DNA of 64,000 nucleotides, taken from the NCBI RefSeq assembly GCF_003173775.1, contig NZ_CP029552.1:4529001-4593000 (forward strand), read 5' to 3'. The translations under genes and the position numbers were made by a program. The DNA comes from Methylobacterium sp. 17Sr1-1 (GTDB lineage: Bacteria; Pseudomonadota; Alphaproteobacteria; Rhizobiales; Beijerinckiaceae). Of the stretch, positions 43,071 through 53,116 are shown one piece after another (positions within the stretch are counted from its first letter, which is position 1; every line of letters begins with the position of its first letter). The notes beneath the pieces were generated by a model. The model had not been told where the DNA came from. It was given only the letters and a program-made list of their open reading frames with translations, and did no database searches.

Positions 43071-46042
43071 GTGACGACATCGGCGCGCTCCGCGCCCGCC
43101 TCGCCGCCGGCGACGGCCCGGCCTTCTGGCGCAGCCTCGACGCGGTGGCGGATTCGCCCGAGTTCCGGGCCTTCCTCGACACCGAGTACCCGGCCGCCGC
43201 GCGGCTGGCCGCCGCGCCCGACCGGCGCGGCTTCCTCAAGCTGATGGCCGCCTCCTTCGCGATGAGCGGGCTCGCCGCCTGCGGCCAGCCGGACGGGCGC
43301 GCGCAGGAAATCCCCTACGTCCGCCAGCCCGAGCGGATCGTGCCGGGGGCGCCGCTGGCCTACGCCTCGGCGGCGCTCATCGACGGCTTCGCCAACGGCA
43401 TCACGGTCACCACCCGCAACGGCCGCCCGCTCAAGATCGAGGGCAATGCCGAGCATCCCTGGAGCCGCGGCGGCACCGACGTGTTCGGGCAGGCCTCTGT
43501 GCTCGGGCTCTACGACCCGTTCCGGCTCCAGGCGCCGCAGCATCTCGGCCGGCCGAGCTCCTGGCAGGCGTTCCGCGCCGCGATGACCGGGCGCTTCGCG
43601 GCCCTGAAGGCGAGTGATGGTGGGCGCGGCCTCCACCTCGTCACCGGCCCGGTGACCTCGCCGTCGCTGGCGGCGCAAATTTCCGCGATGCGCCGGGATT
43701 TTCCGGGCCTGCGCTGGCACGTCTCGGCCCCGACCGGGCGCGAAGCGCTCTACGAGGGCGCCCGCCTCGCCCATGGCCGCCCGCTCGAGACCCGCTGGCG
43801 CTTCGACCGGGCGCGGGTCGTGGTCTCGCTCGACGGCGACCTGCTCGATCCCGGGCCGGGCCAGGTCGGTCTGGCGCGGGACTGGATCGAGGCGCGCCGC
43901 GGGGCTGCCGCCGAGGGGCGCCTGCTCGCCCTCCACCATGCCGGCCCGAGCCCGAACCTGACCTCGGCCAAGGCAGACGCCCCCCTCGCCCTCGGTTCGG
44001 ACGGCCTCGACCGGCTGGTGCGCGACCTCCTCGCCGAGGCCGGCAGCGGCACGGCGGAGGAGCGCGACGGCCCGGCCGCCGCGTGGCGAGCCAAGGCCTT
44101 CGCGGCGCTGAACGCGGCCCGCGGCAGCGGCCTCGTGCTCGCCGGCGCCCAGGCCGGGCCGGAGCTGCTGGCGCAGGTCCACCGGCTCAACGCGGCGCTC
44201 GGCAATATCGGCCGCACGGTCTTCCACACCGCCCCGGTCCCGGTCCTCGACCCCGAGCCCCTGGGCGCGCTCACCGAGGCGATGCGCCGGGGCGAGGTGC
44301 AGGTGCTGGTGATGCTCGACGTCAACCCGGTCTACGAGGCACCGGGCGACCTCGGCTTCCTCGAGGCGCTCGCCCGCGTGCCGCTCAAGATCCATGCCGG
44401 GCTCTACCAGGACGAGACCGCCTTCCACTGCGACTGGAACCTGCCGCTCGCCCACCCGCTCGAAGCCTGGGGCGATGCCCGCTCGCTGGACGGCACGGTG
44501 ACGCTGATCCAGCCGACGGTGCGCCCGCTCTACGACGGCCGCTCGGGTCCGGAGGTGCTGTCGATCCTGACCGACGCCGAAGCCAAGGACGGCGCCGCCC
44601 TCCTCGACGCCCATTGGCGCCGGCCGGACGAGTCTGATGCCGCCTGGACGACCCGGCGGGAGGCCTTCCTGCAGGCGGGCTTCCTCGCCGACACCGCCTT
44701 CCCGCCCGAGACCGTCGGTGCGCCGCTCCCGGCCGTGATCGCCCCCGCCCGCCCCGCCCCGTCGCCGGCCGGTCCCGCCCGGCGGGTCGAGGTCCTGTTC
44801 CGGCCCGACGCGACCGTGTGGGACGGGAGCCTCGCCAACCTCGCCTGGCTCCAGGAACTCCCCAAACCCCTGACCAAGGTGGTGTGGGGCAACGTGATCG
44901 CGGTGAGCCCCCTGCTGGCCGAGCGCGAGGCGTTGAAACAGGGCGACGTCGTCACCCTGGAGGCCGAGGGGCGGCGGATCGAGGGGCCGGTCTGGATCCA
45001 GCCGGGCCAGGCCGACGAGGCCGTCACGGTCTTCCTCGGCTACGGCCGCCGGATTCCAGAGCAGCTCGCCGACGGGCTCGGCTACGACGCCTATCCTCTG
45101 CGCCGCAGCGCCACGCCCTGGCGCCTCGCGGAGGCGACGCTCGCTGCCACCGGCCGCAAGGCGCCCCCGGTGACGACGCAGAACCACGGCACGATGGAGG
45201 GGCACGACTTCGTGCGGGTGCAGGCGGTCGGCAGCACCGCGCCGGTCGCCTCCCGCGAGACGCCGCCCTCGCTCTACCCGCCGGCCCCGACCTCGCCCGG
45301 CGGGCGCTACGACACAGAGCGCGCCTGGGGCATGGTGATCGACCTCGATGCCTGCATCGGCTGCAACGCCTGCGTCACCGCCTGCCAGTCCGAGAACAAC
45401 ATCCCGATCGTCGGCAAGGAGGAGGTCGCTCTCGGCCGCTGGCTGCACTGGCTCCGGATCGACCGCTACTACGAGGGTGGGCTCGACGATCCCAAAACCC
45501 ACTTCATGCCGGTGCCCTGCATGCATTGCGAGCAGGCGCCCTGCGAGGTCGGCTGCCCGGTTGAAGCCACGGTCCACGACCGCGAGGGGCTGAACCTCAT
45601 GGTCTACAACCGCTGCGTCGGCACGCGCGCCTGCTCCAGCTACTGCCCCTACAAGGTGCGGCGCTTCAACTACCTCGACTATTCCGGCGACACGGCGCCG
45701 GTGCAGCAGCAGCAGCGCAATCCGGAGGTGACGGTCCGGGCCCGCGGCGTGATGGAGAAGTGCACCTACTGCGTCCAGCGCATCGCAGCAGGGCGGATCG
45801 ATTCGACGAAGGGCGACCACGCCCCGATCCCCGACGGCGCGGTCGAGACCGCCTGCCAGGGCGCCTGCCCGACCCGCGCCATCACCTTCGGCGACCTGCG
45901 CGATTCCGGCAGCCGGGTCGCGGCGGCGGCCGCCGATCCGCGCAATTACGGGCTGCTCTCCGAGCTCAACACCCGGCCGCGCACCACCTACCTCGCCCGG
46001 CTGGTCGAGCAGGCCTCCGCAAAAGCAGGGGGCGCCTTGTGA
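43067..46042 (+). CDS. actB: alternative complex III subunit B, molybdopterin-like and Fe-S fusion
   Basis: Large Fe-S subunit, 991 residues. A twin-arginine signal (DRRGFLKLMAASFAMSGLAA) at about 48-70 directs Tat export. Residues about 75-730 follow a molybdopterin-oxidoreductase fold, which in this family carries no cofactor. The C-terminal 230 residues form a ferredoxin-like part with CIGCNACVTACQSEN, CMHCEQAPCEVGCPVE, CVGTRACSSYCPYKVRR and CTYCVQRI, later CQGACPTRA. These ligand four Fe-S clusters. The start ATG overlaps the actA stop. Confidence 0.94.
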   Translation: MSDDIGALRARLAAGDGPAFWRSLDAVADSPEFRAFLDTEYPAAARLAAAPDRRGFLKLMAASFAMSGLAACGQPDGRAQEIPYVRQPERIVPGAPLAYASAALIDGFANGITVTTRNGRPLKIEGNAEHPWSRGGTDVFGQASVLGLYDPFRLQAPQHLGRPSSWQAFRAAMTGRFAALKASDGGRGLHLVTGPVTSPSLAAQISAMRRDFPGLRWHVSAPTGREALYEGARLAHGRPLETRWRFDRARVVVSLDGDLLDPGPGQVGLARDWIEARRGAAAEGRLLALHHAGPSPNLTSAKADAPLALGSDGLDRLVRDLLAEAGSGTAEERDGPAAAWRAKAFAALNAARGSGLVLAGAQAGPELLAQVHRLNAALGNIGRTVFHTAPVPVLDPEPLGALTEAMRRGEVQVLVMLDVNPVYEAPGDLGFLEALARVPLKIHAGLYQDETAFHCDWNLPLAHPLEAWGDARSLDGTVTLIQPTVRPLYDGRSGPEVLSILTDAEAKDGAALLDAHWRRPDESDAAWTTRREAFLQAGFLADTAFPPETVGAPLPAVIAPARPAPSPAGPARRVEVLFRPDATVWDGSLANLAWLQELPKPLTKVVWGNVIAVSPLLAEREALKQGDVVTLEAEGRRIEGPVWIQPGQADEAVTVFLGYGRRIPEQLADGLGYDAYPLRRSATPWRLAEATLAATGRKAPPVTTQNHGTMEGHDFVRVQAVGSTAPVASRETPPSLYPPAPTSPGGRYDTERAWGMVIDLDACIGCNACVTACQSENNIPIVGKEEVALGRWLHWLRIDRYYEGGLDDPKTHFMPVPCMHCEQAPCEVGCPVEATVHDREGLNLMVYNRCVGTRACSSYCPYKVRRFNYLDYSGDTAPVQQQQRNPEVTVRARGVMEKCTYCVQRIAAGRIDSTKGDHAPIPDGAVETACQGACPTRAITFGDLRDSGSRVAAAAADPRNYGLLSELNTRPRTTYLARLVEQASAKAGGAL

Positions 46043-48021
46043 GCGGCACGACGATCCCCCGTGCCGGCCTGCTCGGCCGGGACGAGGACTTCGCCTCGAT
46101 CGGCCGCGCGGTCACCGAGGCGCCGGCCCGCACCCGCTCGCGGGCGTGGTGGATCGCCTTCGCGGGGGCCTGCGGGCTCCTCGGGGTCTTCGCGGCGGCG
46201 CTCGCCTGGCTGCTCATCAACGGCGTCGGCATCTGGCACAACAACAACCCGGTCGTCTGGGCGCTCGACATCGTCGCCTATGACTGGTGGATCGGCATCG
46301 CCTGCGGGGCGCTCCTCACCTCCGCCACCTTGCGCCTCACCGGCGCCGCCTGGCGCTCAGGGGTCGACCGCATCGCCGAGACCACCGCGATCCTGGCCGC
46401 GGCGGCCGCCGCCCTCTACCCGATCATCCATCTCGGGCGGCCCTGGGTGTTCTACTGGACCCTGCCCTACCCCAACACCCTGGCTTTGTGGCCGCAATTC
46501 CGCTCGCCGCTGGTCTGGGACGCGGTCGACATCATCAGCTTCCTCGGGGTCTGTCTGAGCCTGTGGTATGTCGGGCTCCTGCCCGACCTCGCCTCCTTAC
46601 GCGACCGCGCCTTCGGGGCGGTCCTGGCGGAGGTCGAGGCGCGCGGCCGCAGCCGGCGCCTGACGCTCCTGAAGGCGCAGGCCTACGGCATCCTGGCGCT
46701 CGGCTGGCGCGGGGCCTCGACCCACTGGGAGCGCTGGCTCATGGCCACCCGCACCCTCTCGGGCCTCGCCCTCGTCCTCGTGGTCTCGCTCCAGACCGGG
46801 GCCTCGGTGATGCTCGCCGGCACCGTCCTGCCGGGCTGGCACGACACGCTGCTGCCGGTGACGTTCCTCGCCGCCTCGCTGCTCTCGGGCGTCGGCGTCA
46901 CCGCGGCCCTCTGCGTGCTGGTGCGCCGGGCGCTCCACCTCGAGGCGCTGATCACCGAGCGCCACCTCGCCCTGATGGCCCGCCTGATGCTGAGCCTCGG
47001 CCTCGCCTCGGCCTATTGCTACGCCACCGAGATCTTCTCCAGCCTCCTGCACGGCGACGCCTACGACAGGGGCGTGCTGGTGCGCCGCCTCTCCGGCTCC
47101 CATGCCTGGGCGTTCTGGATCATCGTGGTCTTCGCCCTCTTGCCGGTGCAGCTGTTCTGGTTCGGGGCGTTCCGCCGCTCCGGCCTCGTCGTGGCGCTCG
47201 TCGGCGTGGCGGCGGCGATCGGCAGCTTCGGCGACCATTTCATGCTGCTGATCGTGACCCTGAGCCACGATTTCCTGCCCTCCTCGGCCCATCCCTACAG
47301 CATGGGGGCCTGGGGGCTCGCGACCCTCGCCGGTTCGATCGGCCTCTTCCTCGCCCTGCTGCTCCTCGGCTTGCGCACCCTGCCGATGGTCTCGATCACC
47401 GAGACGCGGCGCTTCGCCGAGAGCCACCCCGACGGGCAGCCGAGCGGCGAGCGGGCGCCGACCCCCGCCGAGACGGCGGAGGCCCCGCTCTGGGGCGTCA
47501 GCGCCGAGTTCGACGATGCCGGGACGCTGGCAGCCGCCGTGAAGGCCATGAGGGCGCGCGACTTCGGCGCCCGGATCGAGACCTACGGCCCGGTGCCGAT
47601 GCGCCGCGCCGCCGACGCGCTCGGCCGCCCGGCCGGGATCCTGCCGCTCCTCGCCCTCGGGGCGGCGCTCATGGGCGGCATCGCCTTCATGGCGCTGTGC
47701 CTCTACGCCACCGGGTTCGACTACGTGTTCGACGTCGGCGGCCGGCCGCGCTTCTCCTGGCAGGCCTTCCTGGTGCCGAGCGTGTCCTTCGGCACGCTGT
47801 GCGGCGGCCTGACGGCCCTGCTGGCGCTGCTGTTCCAGAACCGCCTGCCCCGGCTCAACCACCCGGCCTTCGCGATTCCGGGCTTCTCCCGCGCCAGCGA
47901 GGACCGCTTCTTCCTCGCGCTCGAGGCGGCGGGCCCCCGCTTCGACCCGGCCCGGATCGAGCAGGCCCTGGCGCGGCTGCCGGACGGACGGCCCCTGATG
48001 GTCCGGAGGGTGCCGCTGTGA
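46039..48021 (+). CDS. actC: fused ActC-ActD of alternative complex III
   Basis: A 660-residue membrane protein joining two subunits that are usually separate. Residues 1-460 are ActC, an NrfD/PsrC-like quinol subunit with about ten membrane segments (YDWWIGIACGALLTSATLRL, LYPIIHLGRPWVFYWTLPYP, SGSHAWAFWIIVVFALLP). Residues about 480-660 are the DUF3341/ActD type, with WGVSAEFDDAGTLAAAVKAM, two membrane segments and HPAFAIPGFSRASEDRFFLA. GTG 46039 overlaps the actB stop by four bases. No frameshift or stop lies between the halves, so the fusion is genuine in this sequence. Confidence 0.93.
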   Translation: MSGTTIPRAGLLGRDEDFASIGRAVTEAPARTRSRAWWIAFAGACGLLGVFAAALAWLLINGVGIWHNNNPVVWALDIVAYDWWIGIACGALLTSATLRLTGAAWRSGVDRIAETTAILAAAAAALYPIIHLGRPWVFYWTLPYPNTLALWPQFRSPLVWDAVDIISFLGVCLSLWYVGLLPDLASLRDRAFGAVLAEVEARGRSRRLTLLKAQAYGILALGWRGASTHWERWLMATRTLSGLALVLVVSLQTGASVMLAGTVLPGWHDTLLPVTFLAASLLSGVGVTAALCVLVRRALHLEALITERHLALMARLMLSLGLASAYCYATEIFSSLLHGDAYDRGVLVRRLSGSHAWAFWIIVVFALLPVQLFWFGAFRRSGLVVALVGVAAAIGSFGDHFMLLIVTLSHDFLPSSAHPYSMGAWGLATLAGSIGLFLALLLLGLRTLPMVSITETRRFAESHPDGQPSGERAPTPAETAEAPLWGVSAEFDDAGTLAAAVKAMRARDFGARIETYGPVPMRRAADALGRPAGILPLLALGAALMGGIAFMALCLYATGFDYVFDVGGRPRFSWQAFLVPSVSFGTLCGGLTALLALLFQNRLPRLNHPAFAIPGFSRASEDRFFLALEAAGPRFDPARIEQALARLPDGRPLMVRRVPL

Positions 48022-48875
48022 CGCGCCGTCCTGTCATCGATCGCCTGAGGCCGATCATCGATCTCCCCCTTTCCCGGACGACTGCAGCGAAGCGGAAGGA
48101 GATCCGGGATCCAGCGCAGGGACTCGCCGCGAAGCGGCTCTCCATGCTGCACCGTTGCAGAGGCACGGACGCTTCGCGACTTCTTACGCTGGATCCCGGA
48201 TCTCCTTCCGCTGTCGCTCCAGTCGTCCGGGAAAGGGCGGAGAGGGCACGAAAACCGGTCGCGGGGCACGGCTTTGCTGTCGGCACTTCGCCGGTCCGGC
48301 GGGCGCCGCGTCGCCGGCCGACCCGGCTTTGCCTCGCCCTTCTGCTCCCCCTTGCCCTCGCCGCCTGCGACCAGGCCAACATGGTGAGCCAGCCCAAGGC
48401 GAAGACCTGGGACAGCAACCCGTTCTTTCCCGAGAAGCAGACGATGCGGCTGCCGCCCCCCGGCACCGTGGCGCGCAAGAGCCCCGACCGGCCGGTGCCG
48501 CAGCCGGCCGCCGCGAGCCCGGAGCTGCTGGCGCGGGGCCAGGAGCGCTACGACGTGTTCTGCACCCCCTGCCACGGCGGCGCCGGCCACGGCGACGGGC
48601 TGATCGTGCAGCGCGGCTACCCGCGCCCGCCCGCCTTCGACGACGCCCGCCTGCGCGCCGCACCCGCGCAACACTTCTACGACGTGATCAGCAACGGCAA
48701 AGGCAACATGCTCCCCTACGCCGCGCAGGTGCCGCCGGCCGACCGCTGGGCGATCGTCGCCTATCTCCGCGCGCTCCAGCTGAGCCAGGGCGCGACGCTG
48801 GCGAGCCTGCCGGCGGAGGATCAGGATGCGGTCGCGGCCGCCTCGCGCCGCACCAAGGCGGGAGACACCCGATGA
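48018..48875 (+). CDS. actE: ActE cytochrome c lipoprotein with repeat-derived N-terminal extension
   Basis: Monoheme cytochrome c subunit of alternative complex III. The lipoprotein signal RLCLALLLPLALAAC is followed by SQPKAKTWDSNPFFPEKQTM, the heme site DVFCTPCHGGAGHGDG and YPRPPAFDDARLR. Lipid Cys is codon 48366-48368, leaving 169 residues, the normal mature size. No ATG, GTG or TTG lies close before the signal. The open frame runs back to GTG 48018, which overlaps the actCD stop as GTGA like the other junctions, and passes straight through the family C repeat (48067-48237). ATG 48144, inside the repeat, is the only other start. Either way the lipobox falls at residue 117 or 75, far from normal. 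Confidence 0.85.
   Translation: MTRRPVIDRLRPIIDLPLSRTTAAKRKEIRDPAQGLAAKRLSMLHRCRGTDASRLLTLDPGSPSAVAPVVRERAERARKPVAGHGFAVGTSPVRRAPRRRPTRLCLALLLPLALAACDQANMVSQPKAKTWDSNPFFPEKQTMRLPPPGTVARKSPDRPVPQPAAASPELLARGQERYDVFCTPCHGGAGHGDGLIVQRGYPRPPAFDDARLRAAPAQHFYDVISNGKGNMLPYAAQVPPADRWAIVAYLRALQLSQGATLASLPAEDQDAVAAASRRTKAGDTR
48067..48237. repeat. family C paired-hairpin element, full copy inside the actE frame
   Basis: 171 bp. The left arm 48067-48116 (CCCTTTCCCGGACGACTG...) and the right arm 48188-48237 are near-perfect complements over 50 bp; the centre is about 70 bp. No stop codon occurs in the actE frame through the element. Confidence 0.92.
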
Positions 48876-49930
48876 GCCGCCGCCCGATCTCGCTCGCCCT
48901 CGGCGTGGCGGCGCTCGCGGTCTGCGCGCTCGCCGGCGTCTCCGGTACCCCGGTGATGCCGTCCTATCTCGCCGCCTGGCTGGTGCTGGTGTCGTTCCCG
49001 GTCGGCGCCCTGCCGCTGCTGATGGGGCTCGAACTCGCGGGCTTCGCCGCCGGCCCGATGGCCGCCTCGTTGCGCCGCCTGCTCGGCCTCCTGCCGATCG
49101 CCGGCCTGCTGCTGCTGCCGGTGCTGCTCAGCCTCGGCGGCCTCTACCCCTGGGACCGCGGCGTGCCGCCGCGCACAGCCTTCGCGGCCGTGTGGTTCAC
49201 CCCCGTCTTCTTCATCCTGCGCAGCCTCGCCTATCTGGCGATCTGGCTCTGGCTCGCCGACGTCTTCCGGCGCCCGGCCGCCGAACCCGGCAGCCCGGCG
49301 GCGGCGCGGCGGTACAGCCGGGCCGTCCTCGGGCTGGTCCTCACCACCGTCACGGCGACGCTGGCGGCGGAGGATTGGGTGCAATCGGCCGATCCCGGCC
49401 TCGCCTCGACGGCCTTTGGTCTCCTGGTGATGACGATCCAGGCGGGCCTGGCCCTCTCGGCGGCGGCGCTCATCGCGGCGCGCGACTCCTCCGGCCGGCC
49501 GGGGCGCGACCAGCGCACCGCCGCCGCCTTCGCCGACCCGATCCTGGTGCTCCTGGCGATCTGGGGCTTCGTTCACGCCGCGCAGTACCTCACCGTGTGG
49601 TCGGCCAACCTCCCCGAGGAGGCGCGCTGGTACCTCGCCCGCGACGGGGCGCTCGGCCGCCTCGGCCTCTGGGCGGCGGTCGGCGTGACGGTGCTGGCGG
49701 TCCTGGTGCTCGTGCCCCGCCGCACCGCCGGCCGGCCGGCTTTGCTGGCCGGCATCGCCCTCCTGATCCTGCTGCTGCACGGGGCCGAGATCTTCTGGCT
49801 CGTCACGCCGGGCTTCCGCGGCGCCTTCCGCTTCACCTGGGCCGACGCGCTCGCGCTGATCGGGGTGGTGGGGGTCGCCGGCGGCCTCTACGGCCCGGTC
49901 GACCGCCGCCTGAGGGGGCACGCGTCGTGA
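48872..49930 (+). CDS. actF: alternative complex III subunit F
   Basis: Membrane subunit related to ActC, 352 residues with ten predicted membrane segments. LGGLYPWDRGVPPRTAFAAV, FILRSLAYLAIWLWLADVFR and HAAQYLTVWSANLPEEARWY are typical ActF. ATG 48872 overlaps the actE stop by four bases. Confidence 0.92.
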   Translation: MSRRPISLALGVAALAVCALAGVSGTPVMPSYLAAWLVLVSFPVGALPLLMGLELAGFAAGPMAASLRRLLGLLPIAGLLLLPVLLSLGGLYPWDRGVPPRTAFAAVWFTPVFFILRSLAYLAIWLWLADVFRRPAAEPGSPAAARRYSRAVLGLVLTTVTATLAAEDWVQSADPGLASTAFGLLVMTIQAGLALSAAALIAARDSSGRPGRDQRTAAAFADPILVLLAIWGFVHAAQYLTVWSANLPEEARWYLARDGALGRLGLWAAVGVTVLAVLVLVPRRTAGRPALLAGIALLILLLHGAEIFWLVTPGFRGAFRFTWADALALIGVVGVAGGLYGPVDRRLRGHAS

Positions 49931-50463
49931 GCGATTCGATCACCCGGCCCGGCCCCTTCGCCCTCCTCTCGGCCGTCGCGGCAGCGGGGCTCCTGCGCCT
50001 CTCCGGCCTCAAGCCGCCAGTGCCACCCGAGCCCGATCACGGCCCGCACAACCCGGAAGGGTTCGAGGAGGAGGATGTCGACGTCCGCCGCACCGCCGTC
50101 GTGGTGGCGGGGCTGGCGGCCTCCGTCGCCACCGCGATCGCGGCGGTGGGGCTGATGATGCACCTGTTCGGCGCCTGGCACGTCGCCGATACGCCGCGCC
50201 TCACCCCGCAGCAGACCGCCCGTGTGCAGCCGCCGCCGCCCAACCTCCAGGGCGCGCCCTACGAGGACCTCGCCCGCCAGGAGGCGCGGGACACGATGCA
50301 GACGACCACCTACGCCACCCTCCCCGACGGGCGCGCCCGCATCCCGGTCGCGCGCGCGATGCGGCTGATCGCCGGCAAATCCCTGGACCCCTTCGCCCTG
50401 GACTCCTCTGCGCTCGACCCCGCTGCGTCCCTCCCGCCCGAGGGCGGAGCCCCCGTTCGATGA
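49927..50463 (+). CDS. single-pass membrane protein of the ACIII-oxidase cluster
   Basis: A 178-residue protein with one membrane segment (about 58-80, [20 protein letters not shown]). The acidic N-terminal part contains [12 protein letters not shown]. The periplasmic part has [20 protein letters not shown] and [17 protein letters not shown], a pattern seen in small proteins coded beside ACIII and caa3 oxidases, where the LQ..P..DL and RIP..RAM motifs recur. It is likely a linker or assembly subunit of the supercomplex; this is inference. GTG 49927 and the following ATG both use four-base overlaps. Confidence 0.8.
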   Translation: MSDSITRPGPFALLSAVAAAGLLRLSGLKPPVPPEPDHGPHNPEGFEEEDVDVRRTAVVVAGLAASVATAIAAVGLMMHLFGAWHVADTPRLTPQQTARVQPPPPNLQGAPYEDLARQEARDTMQTTTYATLPDGRARIPVARAMRLIAGKSLDPFALDSSALDPAASLPPEGGAPVR

Positions 50464-51443
50464 ACCCGACCGACCTCGCGCTCCAGCTCTGGCCGGCGGC
50501 GGCCTCCGCCACCGCGGTCGAAACCGACTGGCTGATCCTCGCCTTCACGGTCCTGACGCTGCTGCTCACGGTGCCGGTCTTCGTCGCCATCACGTGGTTC
50601 GCGATCCGCTACCGTCAGGGCGAGGAGGCCGACCGCAGCCACGGCAACACCCGCAGCGTGCTCATCGAGATCAGCTGGATGCTGATCCCGTTCCTGCTCA
50701 CCCTGATCTTCTTCGTCTGGGGCGCCCGGCTGTTCTTCGTCTCGAAGCAGGCGCCGGGCGACGCCATGGTGGTCGAGGCGATCGGCCGGCAATGGATGTG
50801 GAAGTTCCAGCATCCCACCGGCCAGTCCGAGATCAACGACCTGCACCTGCCGATCGGCCAGCCGATCAAGATCCGGATGATCAGTCAGGACGTGATCCAC
50901 AACCTCTACCTTCCGGCACTGCGGATGCAGATGGCGACCCTGCCGGACCGCTACACCGAGCTGTGGTTCAAGGCCGACCGTACCGGGAGCTACCGGCTGT
51001 ACTGCTCGGAATATTGCGGCACCGACCACTCGAAGATGGACGGCAACCTCACCCTGATGACCCAGGCCGACTACGCCGCCTGGCTCCAGAATGCCGGCGC
51101 CAACCAGGGCGGCCAGGCCGGGGCCGGCCGCGTCGTCTACGAATCCTACGGCTGCGGCAATTGCCACGATCCCGGCGCCAAGGTGCGGGCGCCCGCGCTG
51201 GCCGGCCTCTACGGCCGCGAGGTCAAGCTCGCCGACGGTCGCACCGTGACGGCCGACGAGACGTATCTCCGCGACAAGATCCTGAACCCGAACCGGCAGA
51301 AGCTCGCCGCCGACTACCGCCAAGTCATGCCGGCCTTCCGCAACGTGATCCCGAACGACGACCTCGACCGTCTCCTCGCCTACCTGAAGAGTTCGGGCGC
51401 GACGGCGCAGCAGGAAGCGACTCCAGGAGGTCCGGTTCAATGA
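50460..51443 (+). CDS. coxB: caa3-type cytochrome c oxidase subunit II with cytochrome c domain
   Basis: Subunit II, 327 residues. Two membrane segments (about 22-45 and 68-92), then the CuA domain with [14 protein letters not shown] (ligand His) and [14 protein letters not shown] (two Cys, Glu carbonyl, His, Met). Residues about 215-320 form a fused class I cytochrome c with [18 protein letters not shown] and a distal Met in [10 protein letters not shown]. The fused heme defines the caa3 type and lets the oxidase take electrons directly from ActA/ActE. ATG 50460 overlaps the preceding stop. Confidence 0.96.
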   Translation: MNPTDLALQLWPAAASATAVETDWLILAFTVLTLLLTVPVFVAITWFAIRYRQGEEADRSHGNTRSVLIEISWMLIPFLLTLIFFVWGARLFFVSKQAPGDAMVVEAIGRQWMWKFQHPTGQSEINDLHLPIGQPIKIRMISQDVIHNLYLPALRMQMATLPDRYTELWFKADRTGSYRLYCSEYCGTDHSKMDGNLTLMTQADYAAWLQNAGANQGGQAGAGRVVYESYGCGNCHDPGAKVRAPALAGLYGREVKLADGRTVTADETYLRDKILNPNRQKLAADYRQVMPAFRNVIPNDDLDRLLAYLKSSGATAQQEATPGGPVQ

Positions 51444-53116
51444 CGAGCGGCACCATCACCGACGGGCCGGCCCTGCGCGACCCCCACACCCCGGATTCCC
51501 GCCTCGGCCACGGGGCCGACTACCTGCATGCCGAGCACACCCTGCGCTCGTGGTTCTTCACCACCGACCACAAGCGCATCGCGCTGCTGTATCTCGCCAG
51601 CATCACCGCCTTCTTCGTCATCGGCGCGGTGACGGCCGGTCTGGTGCGCCTGGCGCTCGTCGTGCCGGACGGGCAGGTCTTCACCAACGACACCTACAAC
51701 AAGCTGTTCACGATCCACGGGGTCGTGATGGTGTGGTTCTTCCTGATCCCCAGTATCCCCGCCACCTTCGGCAACTTCCTGATCCCGCTGATGATCGGGG
51801 CGCGGGACCTCGCCTTCCCGAAGCTGAACCTCGCCTCCTGGTACGTGTTCATGACCGGCGCGCTGTTCACGCTGGCGAGCGTGGTCTTAGGCGGCGTCGA
51901 TACCGGCTGGACCTTCTACACGCCGCTCTCCACCGCCTTCTCGAACACCTGGGTGGTGCCGGCGCTGATCGGCGTCACCATCGTGGGCTTCTCGTCGATC
52001 CTGACCGGCCTCAACTTCGTGGTGACGATCCACACCATGCGGGCGCCGGGCATGACCTGGTTCCGGCTGCCGATCTTCGTCTGGACCCACTACGCCACCA
52101 GCCTGATCTTCCTGCTCGCCACCCCGGTCATCACCGTAGCGCTGATCCTGCTCATCGCCGAGCGCGCCTTCCACATCGGGGTGTTCGATCCGGCCTATGG
52201 CGGCGACCCGGTGCTGTTCCAGCACCTGTTCTGGTTCTACTCGCACCCGGCGGTCTACATCATGGTCCTGCCGGGCATGGGGGTGATCTCGGAGATCGTC
52301 CCGGCCTTCGCGCAGAAGAAGCTCTTCGGCTACAAGTTCGTCGCCTACGCGGCGATCGGGCTCGCCTCGGTGACCTTCTTCGTCTGGGGCCACCACATGT
52401 TCGTCAACGGGCAGAGCGACTTCGCCAGCGTGGCGTTCTCGGTGCTCAGCTTCGCCGTCGCCGTGCCCTCGGCGGTCAAGGTCTACAACTGGACCGCGAC
52501 GATCCACAAGGGCTCGCTCAAGCTCGACACGCCGATGCTCTATGCCATGGGCTATATCGGGCTGTTCGTGCTCGGCGGCCTCACCGGGCTCTACCTCGCG
52601 ACGCTCGCCATCAACCAGCACGTCCACGCCACCTACTTCGTCGTGGCCCATTTCCACTACATCATGGTCGGCGGCACGGTGCTCGCCTTCCTCGGCGGCC
52701 TGCACTTCTGGTGGCCGAAGATCACCGGGCGGATGTACAACGAGGCCTGGGGCCGGATCTCCGCCTTCCTGATCTTCATCGGCTTTAACGTCACCTTCTT
52801 TCCGCAATTCATCCTCGGCTATCTCGGGATGCCGCGGCGCTACCACGTCTATCCGCCGGAATTCCAGTTCCTCAACATCCTGTCCTCGGCGGGCTCGACC
52901 ATCCTGGCGGTCGGCTACATCTTCCCGATGGTCTACCTCGTCTACTCGATCTGGTTCGGGAAGCGGGCGCCGGCCAACCCCTGGGACGCCCGCGGCCTCG
53001 AATGGACCGTGGCCTCGCCGCCGCCGGCGCACAACTTCCTCACCGAGCCGCAGGCCCCGAAAATCCCCTACGACTATCCGATCCAGGCCCGCGAGACCGG
53101 GAGGCAGCACTCGTGA
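51440..53116 (+). CDS. coxA: caa3-type cytochrome c oxidase subunit I, A2 subfamily
   Basis: Catalytic subunit with heme a, heme a3 and CuB, 558 residues with twelve membrane segments. [20 protein letters not shown] has the heme His, WGHHMFVNG the CuB pair and [18 protein letters not shown] the heme ligands. In helix VI the motif is [20 protein letters not shown]: the A1 glutamate (HPEVY) is replaced and the YS pair before HP is that of the A2 subfamily, as in Rhodothermus and Thermus caa3 enzymes. ATG 51440 has AGGAGG at nine bases and overlaps the coxB stop. Confidence 0.96.
   Translation: MTSGTITDGPALRDPHTPDSRLGHGADYLHAEHTLRSWFFTTDHKRIALLYLASITAFFVIGAVTAGLVRLALVVPDGQVFTNDTYNKLFTIHGVVMVWFFLIPSIPATFGNFLIPLMIGARDLAFPKLNLASWYVFMTGALFTLASVVLGGVDTGWTFYTPLSTAFSNTWVVPALIGVTIVGFSSILTGLNFVVTIHTMRAPGMTWFRLPIFVWTHYATSLIFLLATPVITVALILLIAERAFHIGVFDPAYGGDPVLFQHLFWFYSHPAVYIMVLPGMGVISEIVPAFAQKKLFGYKFVAYAAIGLASVTFFVWGHHMFVNGQSDFASVAFSVLSFAVAVPSAVKVYNWTATIHKGSLKLDTPMLYAMGYIGLFVLGGLTGLYLATLAINQHVHATYFVVAHFHYIMVGGTVLAFLGGLHFWWPKITGRMYNEAWGRISAFLIFIGFNVTFFPQFILGYLGMPRRYHVYPPEFQFLNILSSAGSTILAVGYIFPMVYLVYSIWFGKRAPANPWDARGLEWTVASPPPAHNFLTEPQAPKIPYDYPIQARETGRQHS

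Noticed and set aside
42869..45820. 983-codon minus-strand frame opposite actB
   Set aside because: Shadow of actB, which has intact Tat and Fe-S motifs.
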